This document shows positions 1-11,537 of a stretch of 64,000 bases of DNA, in pieces. The position numbers and the translations under genes are program-made. The notes beneath the pieces were generated by a model that saw nothing but the letters and a program-made list of their open reading frames with translations, was not told the DNA's origin and ran no database searches. Positions within the stretch are counted from its first letter, which is position 1; each line of letters starts with the position of its first letter. Source of the DNA: Rhodamnia argentea (lineage: Eukaryota; Streptophyta; Magnoliopsida; Myrtales; Myrtaceae); the NCBI RefSeq assembly GCF_020921035.1, contig NC_063156.1, forward strand, positions 9,746,501-9,810,500. Direction: 5' to 3'.

Positions 1-1440
1 AAGGCAATTGAACGATCTTTCCTTGCCTCTAAGCAAGCTAATATGTCGAATGTAACATTTTGTTTTTATATGTTCTTGATAGATGGTGATCGAATTTAGC
101 GCAAAGCTAGTGTTCAGTCATGATCCTAAGCAATCATCGAACAAATTGGGCGATTTGTTCTTTTCATTTGTCCGAGGTCTCTTGTTCGTTCCTTTGAACA
201 TACCGGGTACGATATATCCCAAATGCCTCAAGGTAAAATGTCAGTTTCCTGGTTAAGTAGATTTTTTATCGTACGAAATCTAGGTACAAATCTTTGATCT
301 ATGAACTACTGCAGGATCGAAGGAAGGCGCTGTCGATCATTCGAAGAACTGTAAAAGATCGCCTTTCTTCCCACGGGAGATGGAGACTTCACGACGACTT
401 CCTCTCCCACGTCATGCAAGAGATGAATAAAGAGAAATTCTTAACGGAGGATTTCATGATCCAACTTATATTTGGCCTTCTTTTTGTCAGCTTTGATTCT
501 GTTTCGATGGCGCTAACTTTGGCTCTGATGTTCCTCGAAGAGAATCCTAGAGCATTGCAAGAACTCGCGGTATGAACTGCCAATTCTACATTACATGTGC
601 ATGGCGTCTTACCAAAATCGTTTCCGGTTATTCATCCCTGCTCTTTTCCAGGACGAGCACGAGTCAATAATAAAGCAAAGAGCGATTTCGAACTCCCCGA
701 TCACGTGGAAGGAATACAAATCGATGCCTTTTACCCTTCAAGTATGCCCCCTAGATCAATTGTCAAAGTTCTTTAGTGCAATCAGTAAACAATACAGTCT
801 TGTTGAGCCATTGCTGTTCAAAAAACAGGTGATCCATGAATCCTTAAGGTTGGGAAACATCTCGCCCGAATTGTTTCGGAGAACGAAAACTGAAGTGGAA
901 TGAAACGGTAATTTATTTCCATACGATGATAGCCGATTGATGTTTGTTTGTACTTGAATTGGATGAAAATGAAAATATCCACGAATAGTCAAACTGCAAA
1001 ATCAGATCTAGGCCTTCATCTGATGATTATAATTCTCGCAAGATCCACAATTTCCGCGTGCTGGGGAATACTGATAGCTACTTCCGCTCTTCACTTGAAT
1101 CCTGAGATGTACAAAGACCTCTTACGTTCAACTTGTGGCACTGGAAGGTGAACCGTAAATAGAAAAAGCTCGTAAATTGCCATCATGATCGAGTTTTATT
1201 TCGGCTCCATCGAAGTTGGTACACTAACTGTAGTTCTGACTTCTAAATTCCGGGAATTCGATTCCGATGTGATGCTGCAGAATTTCATGCCTTTCGGGTC
1301 ATGGACGAACCAGTGTGCCGGAGCGGCATATTCGTGGGCCTTCTTGTCGACGTTTCTCCATATTCTGGTGACGAAATATAGGTACCCGCCTGACCCTTCT
1401 CGATCCCAAGGGCACGCAAGGATCTCTTAGGTTTCGGTAC
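1..1440 (+). pseudogene. Cytochrome P450 pseudogene (CYP85 clan, CYP87-like), 5' truncated by the window edge
   Basis: This is a dead relative of plant P450 monooxygenases of the triterpenoid/steroid-modifying CYP85 clan. Pieces appear in family order. Positions 84-230 hold a segment ending in LNIPGTIYPKCLK. Positions 285-570 hold the I-helix region with FVSFDSVSMALTLAL. Positions 651-740 hold DEHESIIKQR and TWKEYKSM. Positions 829-900 hold the ExxR motif in HESLRL. Near 1095-1115 is SALHLNPEMYKD, and 1290-1380 is the haem-binding region. It cannot work. The haem loop reads FGSWTNQCAG, so the conserved Gly and Arg of FxxGxRxC are lost although the Cys remains. The FNLWHWKG segment sits one frame off after YKDLL (near 1120), and stops end most segments early. 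The right end runs into a Copia-type remnant. The family call is firm at clan level; CYP87 is the best guess. Confidence 0.88.
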
Positions 1441-1469
1441 GAGAGTTCAGCAATCGCCTCGAGTATTAC

Positions 1470-2330
1470 CATTTAGGAAATATTTTTACCATTTGTATTT
1501 TAATTGTTAAGGGAAGAAAATATTTAGGGAATATTTGTTATTCTATTACCTTTGTATCTTATCTCTTAGAGTCCTTTATATATATATATTGTATTTGCAA
1601 CACAATCATGCACTGAAAAAGAGGAACAAAATTTTCTTCCTTAAATCTTAATTCTTCACCGAGCCTCACAGCTCCCTCATGTATCTACTGCTATTGCAGT
1701 AGCTTCCTCTACATACATTGACATTAAATATTTTTTTTTTCAAGTTAGTATCTGAGCATCTTTGGCAAAAGCCTCACCGATCCATGTCTAAAGAAACATC
1801 ACCTTCTACACCAGCGTCGTCATCAACCGCCTCGAGTAACCCCACTGTCATGTCACTACCAAGTTTTGGGGAGAAGCTAACCGGGATGAACTTTCAAATC
1901 TAGAAAACAAAGATCTCACCGTATTTACGTGCACTACCCACTTGCTGTCCATTCTAGATGGCACGGAACCTCAGTCGGAGGAGACCAGTCCAGCATTTGA
2001 AAACCGAAAATTTCAGGAGTCCTTTGCCTTGGCTTGAACTCTCAATTCATCGACAGCACCAATAGTCACCCAATTGACAAGTCACACATCCGCGGCAGGT
2101 GCTTGGAAGTATCTTACGGACTCGTATGCTGCTCAATCAACTGCTTGCGCGTTTGCTTTACAGATCCAACTGCAATCACTCTCAAAAGGTCACTAATTCG
2201 TCACAGAATTCCTATAAGAAGCCACTAGCGTCACGATAGTTAGCCGCTATTGGTGAATCTTTATCTATTAATGAATACCATACTCAATTGTTTCATGGTT
2301 TGGGTGTCGCGAACCATCCTTGATCCAATT
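1470..2330 (+). mobile_element. Degenerate Ty1/Copia remnant: LTR-like end plus gag fragment
   Basis: Positions 1470-1690 look like a Copia LTR: AT-rich, with a TATA stretch (1576-1590) and a leader into a gag-like region. Positions 1783-1900 encode a gag N-terminus containing LPSFGEKLTGMNFQI before a stop. Around 2085-2175, in another frame, is AGAWKYLTDSYAAQSTACAF, typical of the Copia gag (UBN2-type) domain. Around 2241-2300 a further piece reads LAAIGESLSINEYHTQLFHG. The frame changes and stops show that it is dead. No integrase or reverse transcriptase follows, so the rest has been deleted. It directly adjoins the broken P450. Confidence 0.75.
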
Positions 2331-4468
2331 GCTCTGATACCAACAATGTCGGGAGCCGTCCTTAATCTCATTTGCTTTGATGCCACGTTGTCCGGCCCTC
2401 GACCTTGATCCATTCTCTAATCGCATTTTTTTGTTTTAATCTTTTACTATATATAATAGGGGATAAGCAAAACACTGAACTAAAATACAAGTGCATGCAA
2501 AACAAAATGATAGACACGATACCTTAGGGTATGACCTTAATTGTAGGGTTCCCTAACATGTAGTAAGCATGCAGTAACATTATTCAATAAAATTTATAAA
2601 AAAAAATACGTACTTTATATATTTAATAAGGAGTTCAAGTGTACATCTGTTAGAGCAAAAATAAAGAAAGAAAATGAAGGGAAAGAAGACATCTAGGAAC
2701 CCCATCAGAAGGTAAGTGCTCCCATATAGCTGGCATTACCTGGGTGCTATAACACCACCATCTACGTCTCAAAAAGTAGGTGCCATGACACACAAATTGT
2801 CAAAAGCCCACTGCACATCCAAACCTCCATTCTACCTCTTCTATTAAATAAAATTTGAAGATCATATTAAATAAATTAAAAGTTTAAAAATCACATCACA
2901 CACTGGGCCAAAACTCACGAATCATTTGTGTCGCCGTGCCTTGAGAATTCGGTCATCATTCTTTAGTAGTTAATTCAAAATTAAATGCAAAAAAGTTTGG
3001 TCGGTCGACAGGGTCTCATGTTGGTTTTATTGGTACGCTACCAAGAAAGCAGAGAGGGTGCGCTCGAGTCCAAATGCTTACAATAACGAACGACACCTAT
3101 AGCTACTGCTAGGCCAGGAGCGAAACTTAGCCCGCACATGGTAAGTGACGCGGTTTCCATCCTAGGTGCTTGGCCTCGTAATGTCTGATGGATTGTGACT
3201 TGGATGGGCATTGAGTTTGAAAGGTCCTCAGCTCTTTTGACGAATAAGAGGACTTTTGTAAGGAAAAATTACACTTTTCATGTGATCAAATCCCCATATT
3301 TCCTTGAAAACAAAAATCCCTATATTCCATCCCACATTAAATCCTGCTAAATTCAACTGACGTGACCGTCTAACGATGTGGCATTATAACGTGGATAACT
3401 TTTATTATGTTTAACGTGGGCATCCACATCATACTTTGATATCATCCACAATCATGTCGGTTAAACTTAATTAGATCTGATGTCAAAGAAACTTCATAAA
3501 AAATATCGTGAAAATAAAATGATTTTGTTAAACAAATTGGACTTAATTAGAGATCGCGTGAAGTACATGAACGAAAAGGTGGAATTTTTCTCTCTTACAA
3601 CCTTCAGAACATCATCATGTTTAGACCGACGGTCATACGCATGCTCGGATCCTCCGGTTGCCATTTTATTTGGACCAAATATTGAGGACAATGACGGATC
3701 AGATGAGAAACTCTGTTTCAAGAGGAAAGAATTCCACCAGAGTTACATTTAAGCATTCACCGGAGGCTGCTCGACCACGACCGACCCGGCTCGATAAGTG
3801 CCCTCCAAAATTCATAAGTAAGTGGTGCGGCTCCCAAGCAAAGTGTCCTTTTTGGTCAAAGCCATGCCAAAGACAAAAGGAATCTGCGGCTCTTAAAAGA
3901 GTGGCAAAGAAGAGTGGCAAAGAACCATCTGCACTGTTCGGAGACAGCCTCTTTACCTTCTTAACAACATTCCACAAGAGACGCCAGTTTGGTTGGTTTT
4001 CTCCAACATCCGAGATGGAACATTAGGTTGGACAAACTTTAGTTTGCACGACACCCTTGGTTTTTCTTACTCTCCTCCTGCTATGCCTGTCATTGAGCTA
4101 GATAACAGGCATTCATCAGCACGAGAAGCAAAATCCAAGATCGTGCTCCAAACAGTCACAGCGGCGAATGTTCATCTAGCCCTTCGTGAAAAGCTAATAG
4201 AAGCGGCTACGATTCATTGAAGACCAAAGGCATTTTGTCCAACTGATATGAAGTACGCCTTGCTTGACATAAATTACTTTCAAGCTACATTATTGTGGCA
4301 ACAATTACATACAGTACATATTCAGCTCAAGCTCATCAAGGAATACCTCAACATCATCTCATCTCATACCAGGAATAAGTGTGAAAATGAAGCGAGCTCA
4401 CATCTACATCCAGGGATTCACTTTCTATTCTGCTTCTCGGTTTCCATCCTTTTTTTTTTCCTTAGCTC
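2331..4468. other. Intergenic, no gene recognised
   Basis: This stretch is AT-rich with small repeat-like segments. Positions 2820-2960 resemble one end of the short inverted-repeat family better preserved at 46038-46445 and 59437-59740; they share a 'ggccaaaa...catttgtgtc' ending. Open frames near 3480-4220 show no recognisable domain and overlap one another on both strands, so I did not call them. Confidence 0.6.
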
Positions 4469-4715
4469 TCACTGACTTTTGTCCCTGACATCAGTTCTTG
4501 TTCCATCAGGAACAATTTGCCCAACTTTCACATACTTCTCCATGAACTTGTATTCCCAATCCTGCAAAACTTCAAGCTCAGACTCACTCAGGCCTTCAAT
4601 GTTCCCTGTAAGATCTCTTGGATCAAACGACATTAATGCTAATGCCCTGCTCGCATCTCTTCCAGCAAACAAGGCATATGGTCCCCCTGGACCATAAAAC
4701 ATCCTGCACCAAATT

Positions 4716-4754
<39 letters not shown>

Positions 4755-5859
4755 CAGATTCTCACTGAGAATAAATTCAACAAACACTTGCATGTTGCAC
4801 AACATCTAATGTAACCATTTAGTCTCCCAATGGATCGTATGCCAACAACTATAGGGTCCCGTCTCATTTCCGTATCCTTGGCTACGGACGGGGGAGTTGG
4901 AGCCGCCAGCCTTAATCTTAGTGTTTCTCCAGTATTATGACAATGAATGCGGAGTCCAAATCCAAGTAACTTAAACCCTCTACTTCAGTTCAGCTGGGAT
5001 TTAACACTGCTTTTACTTGACCTTAAATTTATCACCACTCAGGAGGATTCTTCTCAGTGAGCTTATTACACAGAGTAAGCATTCAAATGCCAAATCAAAC
5101 AGACGAATGAAATTCAAGCCACACTGTATTATGGAATTCGAGTACTGTAGAGAATAATTGATTCCATAACCAACTACACGAAGGAAATTCAATCTCGGTT
5201 GAATGTCCAAACCACGTATACAACACCTTAGGGTTTCAAAGTCCAACCGGAAATTCCTACTACTGACATCCGATTCTCGTCATAACTCAACTTGTTTCGA
5301 GAATGTTAAACTAAGGTTTCAGTGCTATCAGAATCACAAGCCTATCACTTCATCGCATGTAATTAAGCATCCATAGAGCTTCACTGGTCATCTACTACCG
5401 AACAGAGCATTCGACACACACATGCGATCGGCAATCAGAAAGCCGTATCAGTGGTTCAATCGTCGCAAAAACCAAGCTCAACCAAAATCCAACAAGTAGA
5501 TACCCAATCAGCACGCACAAAATACCATCATATACGAGGAACAAGGCAACGAATGCTCACCTAGAGCGAGAGACATCGTAGATCTGGCCCTTGATCGCCA
5601 TGAGAAGCGGCTTGCTCGGATCGGAGCCGTCGTAAGCTCGCAGCTGCTCCTCCGTCACGTCTCCAAGCTGGACCGGCTCGGCGGGAACGAGCGGCGTGGC
5701 ATTCACCGCGGCCTTCTTGTCGAGATCGTCGGGGTCAACGAACATGCCGCACACCGCTTTGTAGACCACGACCATCAGGGCGAGGATCGTGAAGAATGCC
5801 GCCGGCGAGAGCCCCGTGTACGCCGTTATCGCCTCCATCGCCGTCGCGTGAAGCCCCAT
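4469..5859 (-). CDS. Membrane steroid-binding protein (MAPR/MSBP family, cytochrome b5-like)
   Basis: This membrane-anchored haem/steroid-binding protein is related to plant MSBP1/MSBP2 and animal PGRMC1. Plant members bind steroids at ER or plasma membrane, and some organise ER P450 enzymes. There are two exons: 5859-5561, and 4703-4469 with the stop. The donor AG|GTGAGC and acceptor TGCAG|G restore frame and give 177 residues. A hydrophobic segment at about 17-40 (AAFFTILALMVVVYKAV) is the signal anchor. The b5-like domain runs from about residue 65 (VTEEQLRAYDGSD, KPLLMAIKGQIYDVSRSR) through MFYGPGGPYALFAGRDASRA to LQDWEYKFMEKY. The Tyr-rich YGPGGPY loop matches the PGRMC1 haem-ligand region. 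The C-terminus stops soon after KVGQIV, so the long acidic tail of Arabidopsis MSBP1 is absent. The 857-bp intron carries a GA microsatellite just inside the acceptor. Confidence 0.95.
4719..4752. repeat. (GA)n microsatellite beside a splice acceptor
   Basis: A run of about 17 GA units lies in the MSBP intron, roughly 15 bases from the acceptor. On the transcribed strand it reads as a TC-rich polypyrimidine tract, so length changes could affect splicing. The splicing effect is inference. Confidence 0.9.
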
Positions 5860-5989
5860 TTCGAGAGAATCTCGGGAGCCGAAACATGAAATTGTGATTA
5901 ATCAGCGCGCCGACGTCCATTCGCTCGATTACCTACCACGCCTCCGGCTCACCTACTTCGCCCGAGGCAAATGAGAAAAATAAAATGCT

Positions 5990-6620
5990 GGAGGCAAATT
6001 TTTTTCTTCTACTAATCCGTATATTTCGTGACAAATAAATAATTTAAAAAAAATATTTTCGTAAAAATAATCACTTATCTTACTTAAAATAACCGATTAA
6101 TGAAAAAATATTTTGTTAGCAGCATTAATTTTTATTTAAATATTTTCATGAATGATAAACTTTTTTTCACTAATTTATTTTATAAGCGATACAATCAATT
6201 ACTTTTAAAAAAATAATTTTTCAAATTATGAATTTTTCTACTATATATGTATTGAAATTGCTTTGTCGTATTCATATATGCATGTCAGTTACATTAGATA
6301 AGTCCCACATCAAAAAATTGGTGTGTTGTTGAGTAGTTGATATATTCAAATTGATCCATAACTCAGTAGCTTAAGCTTTTGAGTGAAAATAAATCTAATT
6401 GGATATGCCGATAAGCTTGAAATTTATTGAGATACCCATGTGAGTGCTCTTAGAGAAGTCGCATATTAACTGAGTTTTAACCGGTTTGTCAAAAATTATA
6501 TAAATAAATCAATTTGTGTAGGTTGCTTGTATGTTTGATTATGTGAAAAAAAATTGAGATTTCCCTTTCATTGTCCTACCGTAAAACATGGCAATAAGAT
6601 TACAAGTTTTCGAATGGCCT
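5990..6620. other. AT-rich intergenic DNA with an old MITE-like stretch
   Basis: Positions 6000-6240 are AT-rich and share phrases such as 'aataaccgattaatg' and 'aagcgatacaatc' with the element at 9699-9943, so this is probably a decayed relative. No gene is seen. Confidence 0.45.
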
Positions 6621-6621
6621 C

Positions 6622-7286
6622 GAATTCAAAGAGACATAAATTACAAAAATGAAAAAATATAGGTTTAATATAACGGAAAACTCCAAACTGATACATATAT
6701 CACAAATTTATCCCAATTTACTTTTTTGACTATAAAAAAAATTTTCAAACTGATACATTTGTGACAAAATTTATCCTAAACTATTTTTTTGACAACGAAA
6801 AATCCCAAACCGGTATATCTGTGATAAATTTACTTTAATTTAATTATTTTGACTAACAAAAAAATTCAAATTGGTATACATGTGATAAATTTTTCCTCCA
6901 TTAGTTTTCATTAAATTAGAATACCATGAAAAATTCGTAAATTGATACACATGTGACAAAAGCGGGTAAAAGTCCCAAACATGTACATCTGGTAATTGTA
7001 CATCCGGCAATTACCACATGTCATCCAAATCAATAATTTGACGATAAAATTTAGCGAAAATTAACGGAGAGTAAATTTGTTACAGGTGCACCAATTTGGG
7101 GTAGACTTATCAAAGGTGTGCCAATATATGGTTTTTTATGGTTAAAAATATAATTTCGAGTAAATTTATAACAGGTATACCAGTTTGAGATTTTTCGTAA
7201 TATTAACCTAAAAGATTGTGGGATGCAAATTGAAGATTTGGATTTCAACCCCTAATTCAAAGAGGTATAAATTATAAAGATGAAAA
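6622..7286. repeat. Degenerate tandem array flanked by a direct repeat
   Basis: From 6672 to about 6960 a unit of roughly 70-80 bases recurs four times, each with 'caaactgatacatatgtgac-aaatttatcc' and a poly-A/T stretch. From 7080 to 7195 similar text appears on the opposite strand ('taaatttataacaggtataccag'). The block is bracketed by direct copies of 'aattcaaagag..ataaatta' at 6622-6655 and 7253-7286. No coding capacity is seen. Confidence 0.65.
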
Positions 7287-7894
7287 GGATCGACCACAGA
7301 AGTTGTCAAGAGCGGTCATTCTTAATTTTAGCTAATGAGATGTGATCTTTGAGGCAAAGGGAGCTTTTGTTAGCACACTATGCACCATATACCACCAGCA
7401 AATGAATTTGCACTATGTCTGTTCTTCTCCTAATGCAAAAAGCCAAATCTGTAGACCACTTCCGATCAATCCTTTCCTCCTCTTTGCTCCCTCTTTGTCA
7501 TTGCCAATCGTCCGTCGTCCCCGTCGCGATCCTCAACACCGATCCACCGAGAGCTCGTGCGCGTTCGATGGATCTTGTGCGGAGAGAGAGAGAGAGAGAG
7601 AGATGTTTTAGAGTCTAAAGGTAATTTATAACTATCGACTCAATATGGGCACAGGACATGTGTATAATAAAATGTTTAAAAGATAGGGGGATGAGCATAA
7701 GCCCCAGTAGTTGGGCATCCTCTTAGACGTATTTCGTCTAATTCATTTCTCTTAATTTCTTGCAATCTTAAGAATCATGCAATCTCTCATGTCACGAGGA
7801 ACCAAGATCAAAATGCGCGTCTTACATAGCGTAAAATTGCCTTGTGGACTATACGGTACCATTTTTTCTAGACATGAACATGTGGAGATCAGTC
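7287..7894. other. Intergenic, nothing recognised
   Basis: No gene is recognised. It holds a short (GA)n run at 7576-7602. Open frames here have no recognisable domain. Confidence 0.5.
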
Positions 7895-7898
7895 AAAT

Positions 7899-8225
7899 AT
7901 GAAAAAATTATCAAAAAAGTCTCAAACTTATTATAATTGTGTCAATTCAGTCCTAAATCTTTTGTATTTATTCCAATTTAGTACATCCAAGTAATTTTGG
8001 ACAGAAACCGCTGACGTGACGCAACCGGGGATGGTAGGGACAATTTCCAATTTTAATTTTTATGAATTTTTTTATAATTTTTTCGTTTTTATTTTTCTTT
8101 TAATTTCTTTTTTCTCTAAACTTACGGTCGGCAAGGGTTGCAAGCCAATCCTCGTCAGCCACAGGCAAGGGCCGAGACGCACTCTGGCCATCAATCTGCG
8201 CGATGCCCTCGTGAAGGGACTACAA
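7899..8225. mobile_element. Long-TIR foldback element, copy 1 (truncated)
   Basis: It holds the left arm ('aattgtgtcaattcagtcctaaatc', then 'ccaatttagtacatccaagtaattttgg', then 'ctgacgtgac') and the GC-rich core ('ggcaagggttgcaagcc') of the family described at 12140-12787. The right arm is missing. It ends just downstream of the HIPP gene. Confidence 0.75.
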
Positions 8226-8527
8226 TGAACATTTTTTTTTTTGCAAGTGGTGGTTCCAATTTCGAACGTATCTCCTGGTTTTGCTTTATGCAACTAATAG
8301 GGTGCAACCCATCCAAGAATCAAGACATCGACAAGTACCGACCATCATCATGCATAAAACATGTGCCCTTATCTTATTCAAGTAGTAGTAAAGTGCATCG
8401 TACTTTTCACCAAGGTCAATATGTCAACGGTCATCCGCCATATGAAATCCGGTGTTCACATATTTTATCCTATCCAGTTTCATCACATCTCGGTGCTGCC
8501 CCATCTTCTCGTTATCGAGCGATCGCC

Positions 8528-10203
8528 TCACATGACGGCGCACGCGTGGACGTTGTCGTCGCTGAACATGAAGACGGTGTCGTCGTCGACGGTGGAGTAG
8601 GCCTGGTTGGGGAAGTAGCCGTGGATGCTCTCGTTGAAGCCATGGCGGTAGTAGTTGTAGGTGGAGGAGAAGGTGGACTCGTCGAGGTACTGGGCGGCGT
8701 AGGGGTAGTACTCGCTGTCGTACGGGTAGGGCCAAAACTCGGCCTTCCGCCCCGCCCTCCTCACCGCCTTCAACACCTTCCTCTGGTCGACGTACCCGGT
8801 CACCGTCACCTTCTGCGAGTCCATGTCCACCTCCACACTGTCCACCCCTACATTGAGTGCAATCGCACAAGCAGAGAGAGTTACTTGTATATGCATACCA
8901 TAACTTAATAAATCTTAATCAATTAATTATAAAGATTCAAAGTATATCATTTGAAGTGAGTGACTTTATTAAAAATATGATTTTTTTTTTTTGTTTTCAG
9001 ATTGTCGAGAAAAATATTATTTTCACGTTTACTCGACTTAACTAATGCCCCGGGAACACTTATTAACATAACCCTTTATTCTTTTTGTGTCGAGGAAATC
9101 TACATAATTATTAGCTTAAATTAATCAATGATGTGGATTTCCTCGCGAGTAGGTAATTTCCCTAAACTTATAGGAATTTTTGGATAAGGGGAATATCATC
9201 AAGATGATCAAGAGAACCATAAATTGTCTAAGGAAATGACTTACTAAACTATAGATGCTCTGGATCAGATCAAGTTCTATCGTTTATTCCTTTATAATCA
9301 AGGAGTGGCACACGCAATGATGTGATTACCTTGAGACTCAAGGAATAAGCTAATCAGATTAAATTTTAGATTCGTGTGTAACTTTACGAAAGCAAATACA
9401 GTCGACAGGATCATTCGAACTAGGTAGAATTAAGTTCATTTTAAAATTAAGCAGCAATCAATTTGGGAGATTGCATGCTTGTGACAAGGAACTTTATACT
9501 GAAACATGCAGAAAAATGTTTTATACGCAGTAAATATCCGTATATAGAATGCATGCATGGTTGGATGGTATTAATCTGATTGTGCATAAACACTGGCCGT
9601 GATATATATATATGCATGAATGATAAAAAAGAAGAAGAAGAAGACATATATGCATGAAAAGTCATGCAAATGATGGAGAAGATGAAAACCTGTTGCTTAG
9701 GCTCGGTTTGATTCATGAAAAACGAACTATTTTAAAAATATTTTCTCAAAAATGATGCTTGTATCAATTACAAAAATGAATGAACGGAAACTATTTTCAT
9801 TGTGTACAGGAATTTCGAGAGATTAATTGTTATTGGTAATGAAAACATTCTCATTAACCGATTATTTTAAGCGATACAATCGATCATTCTTAAGAAAAAA
9901 AAATTCAAAAGTATTCATTTTCCGCGAATTAAATGAAACCTAAATGCATCATAATACTACGCCGTTTTGGATGGGTTTTCTCAAGAGCAGAATCTTGCCG
10001 GCTATTTTCGATACCGCCCTTCGCACCCTCTTCTCGCACCCTTCGCAGTCCATGTGCACCAGAAGTTCCACAATCTGTAAAACCCCAGGAGCAACGACAA
10101 TGATGATCGCAAGCTGTTCCGATGAGTCATTCAAGATCGAAGAGAGATCACTTACGGACAAGGCATTTGATATCTCTTTCTTACTGGAGCCCCAACCAAG
10201 CAT
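8528..10203 (-). CDS. Heavy-metal-associated isoprenylated plant protein (HIPP)
   Basis: This is a small metallochaperone-like protein with one HMA domain and a C-terminal prenylation signal; HIPPs bind transition metals and are tethered to membranes. Three exons give 147 residues: 10203-10156 (MLGWGSSKKEISNALS), 10074-9999 (with the metal motif MDCEGC, Cys26 and Cys29), and 8847-8528. The last exon completes the HMA fold (VDSVEVDMDSQKVTVTGYVD, RKAEFWPYPY), then a Tyr-rich linker, and ends FSDDNVHACAVM, where CAVM is the CaaX box. Intron 1 (10155-10075, 81 bp) is GTAAGT...ACAG. Intron 2 (9998-8848) uses a GC donor (G|GCAAGA). No GT nearby restores the family reading KIA-G-VDSVEVD. Intron 2 contains a MITE at 9699-9943. 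The start is the ATG giving the family's MxGW opening; an upstream in-frame ATG is possible. Confidence 0.93.
9699..9943. mobile_element. MITE inside HIPP intron 2
   Basis: This AT-rich element of about 245 bp has inverted ends: left 'aggctcggtttgattcatg' and right 'attaaatgaaacct'. Related text is found at 14770-14960 ('caaaaatgaatgaac', 'tattattttcat') and 6000-6240. No ORF is present. Confidence 0.6.
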
Positions 10204-11195
10204 GAGTCCGACCCGAAATGTTCTTCCCTTGCCAGATCTGAGGACGATGGTTGCCCCCTCAAACGCGCCGTTCACTGTGGGATTTGGCTCTCCTCTTTCT
10301 GTTTTCCTTCTCTCTCTCTTTCAAGAAGATGAAGATGAAGATGGGAAAGGTGGTCTGATCTGGAGGAGGAGCTCGCGCGTTCCCTTCTTCAAGATGATGA
10401 CAGGACGTACTTAATCCAACTTGCCGGATCGAAACGCATCCGACCCAATTTGCCAACACTTTCCGCACGGTTGGAATCTCCAGTTGGAGACCGAGAGATT
10501 CATGCCGCAGAATATCGTCCAAGAGAACACGAGAGAATATGGAATGACCAATGTGAATTCATCGTGGTTGTGCTTGTCGATTATATGCCGGAATCTGTGT
10601 CCTCCTCGGTCGAGATCATGTACACAGAGAATAATGGAAAAAGTTGAGTTCCTTAGAAAGTAAGATGGTGGCCTTATTCACCGGAAAAAAAACACAGAAT
10701 AAGAAGGGGAAAAAAACAGAGACAGCAGACGTCAAGCATTGGTTAATGTTAAGAGAACGATGACTTTGTCGACTTTGGAATTGTGGGATCAAACGGTACG
10801 TAGTTTTACAGCTTGTTGGTGTGTTCCTAGGGTTTTCTGTAGGCTTGCACGCAAGAAGGAATTAGCTTGCGATGGCTCATACACGGTGTCGTAGAGCCAA
10901 GCGAACCTCGTTTTACGTTAATGAGACATGTTCCTCACTCCGATTGACGAACATTAATGGTGGTGCTATGCTTCGATTCTACGTCCAGGTCGTCTGAGTT
11001 TGCATCCTCTCCGCCGGGTTGTTACGAGTCGCGACTAGCTCGGGGAAGCACGGGATTGCGCAGGTCTTTCTCCATTGGTCATCGGTAAGGAAAAGGAGAG
11101 TCTCCAGTGCTATATAATGCATACTCTGTGTTAGAATAATGAAATTTTAAAATACATCTCTATCTAAGAGTTTAAACTTTTAGAATAGTTACCAG
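10204..11195. other. HIPP upstream region and intergenic DNA
   Basis: Positions 10204-10420 are likely 5'UTR or promoter of the minus-strand HIPP gene, with a GA/CT-rich stretch at 10300-10350. The remainder to 11195 shows no recognisable gene. Confidence 0.5.
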
Positions 11196-11199
11196 TGGG

Positions 11200-11537
11200 G
11201 GTAGACTTTGTGGCTAGCAAGGGTTGCCAGTGATTGTTGCCGCCCTGAAAAAAAAAAACCAAAGAAAAAAAGAGGAATGTAAAAAAAAAATAATAATAAG
11301 ACTAATAATAAAGAATTAGAAAATTATCAAGAAATTATTAAAAATTATCCATGTCCCTACTAGCCGTGTCACATAGAATAATCGACATCCATGTCGGTGA
11401 CTTACGGCCAAAATTGGCCAAATGGACTCAACCGGCAAAATGCGAAAGGGTTTATGACTCAATTGACAAAACTAAAATGTTCAAGACTGAATTAGTAAAA
11501 GTGTAATATATTTAGGACATTTTGGACAGTTTTTCCT
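11200..11537. mobile_element. Long-TIR foldback element, copy 2 (left arm lost)
   Basis: The core 'ggctagcaagggttgccagtg' is followed by an A/T spacer and the full right arm ('ccatgtccctactagccgtgtcacat', 'ggccaaaattggccaaatggactcaa', 'ttaggacattttggacagtttt'). The left arm is missing. Confidence 0.8.

Noticed and set aside
3480-4220. Overlapping ORFs of 75-122 codons near 3.5-4.2 kb.
   Set aside because: They have no recognisable domain, no splice structure, and stops in a pattern expected by chance.
8424-8908. A 256-codon plus-strand ORF opposite the HIPP last exon.
   Set aside because: It is the antisense shadow of a GC-rich exon whose own frame has the HMA fold and CaaX tail.
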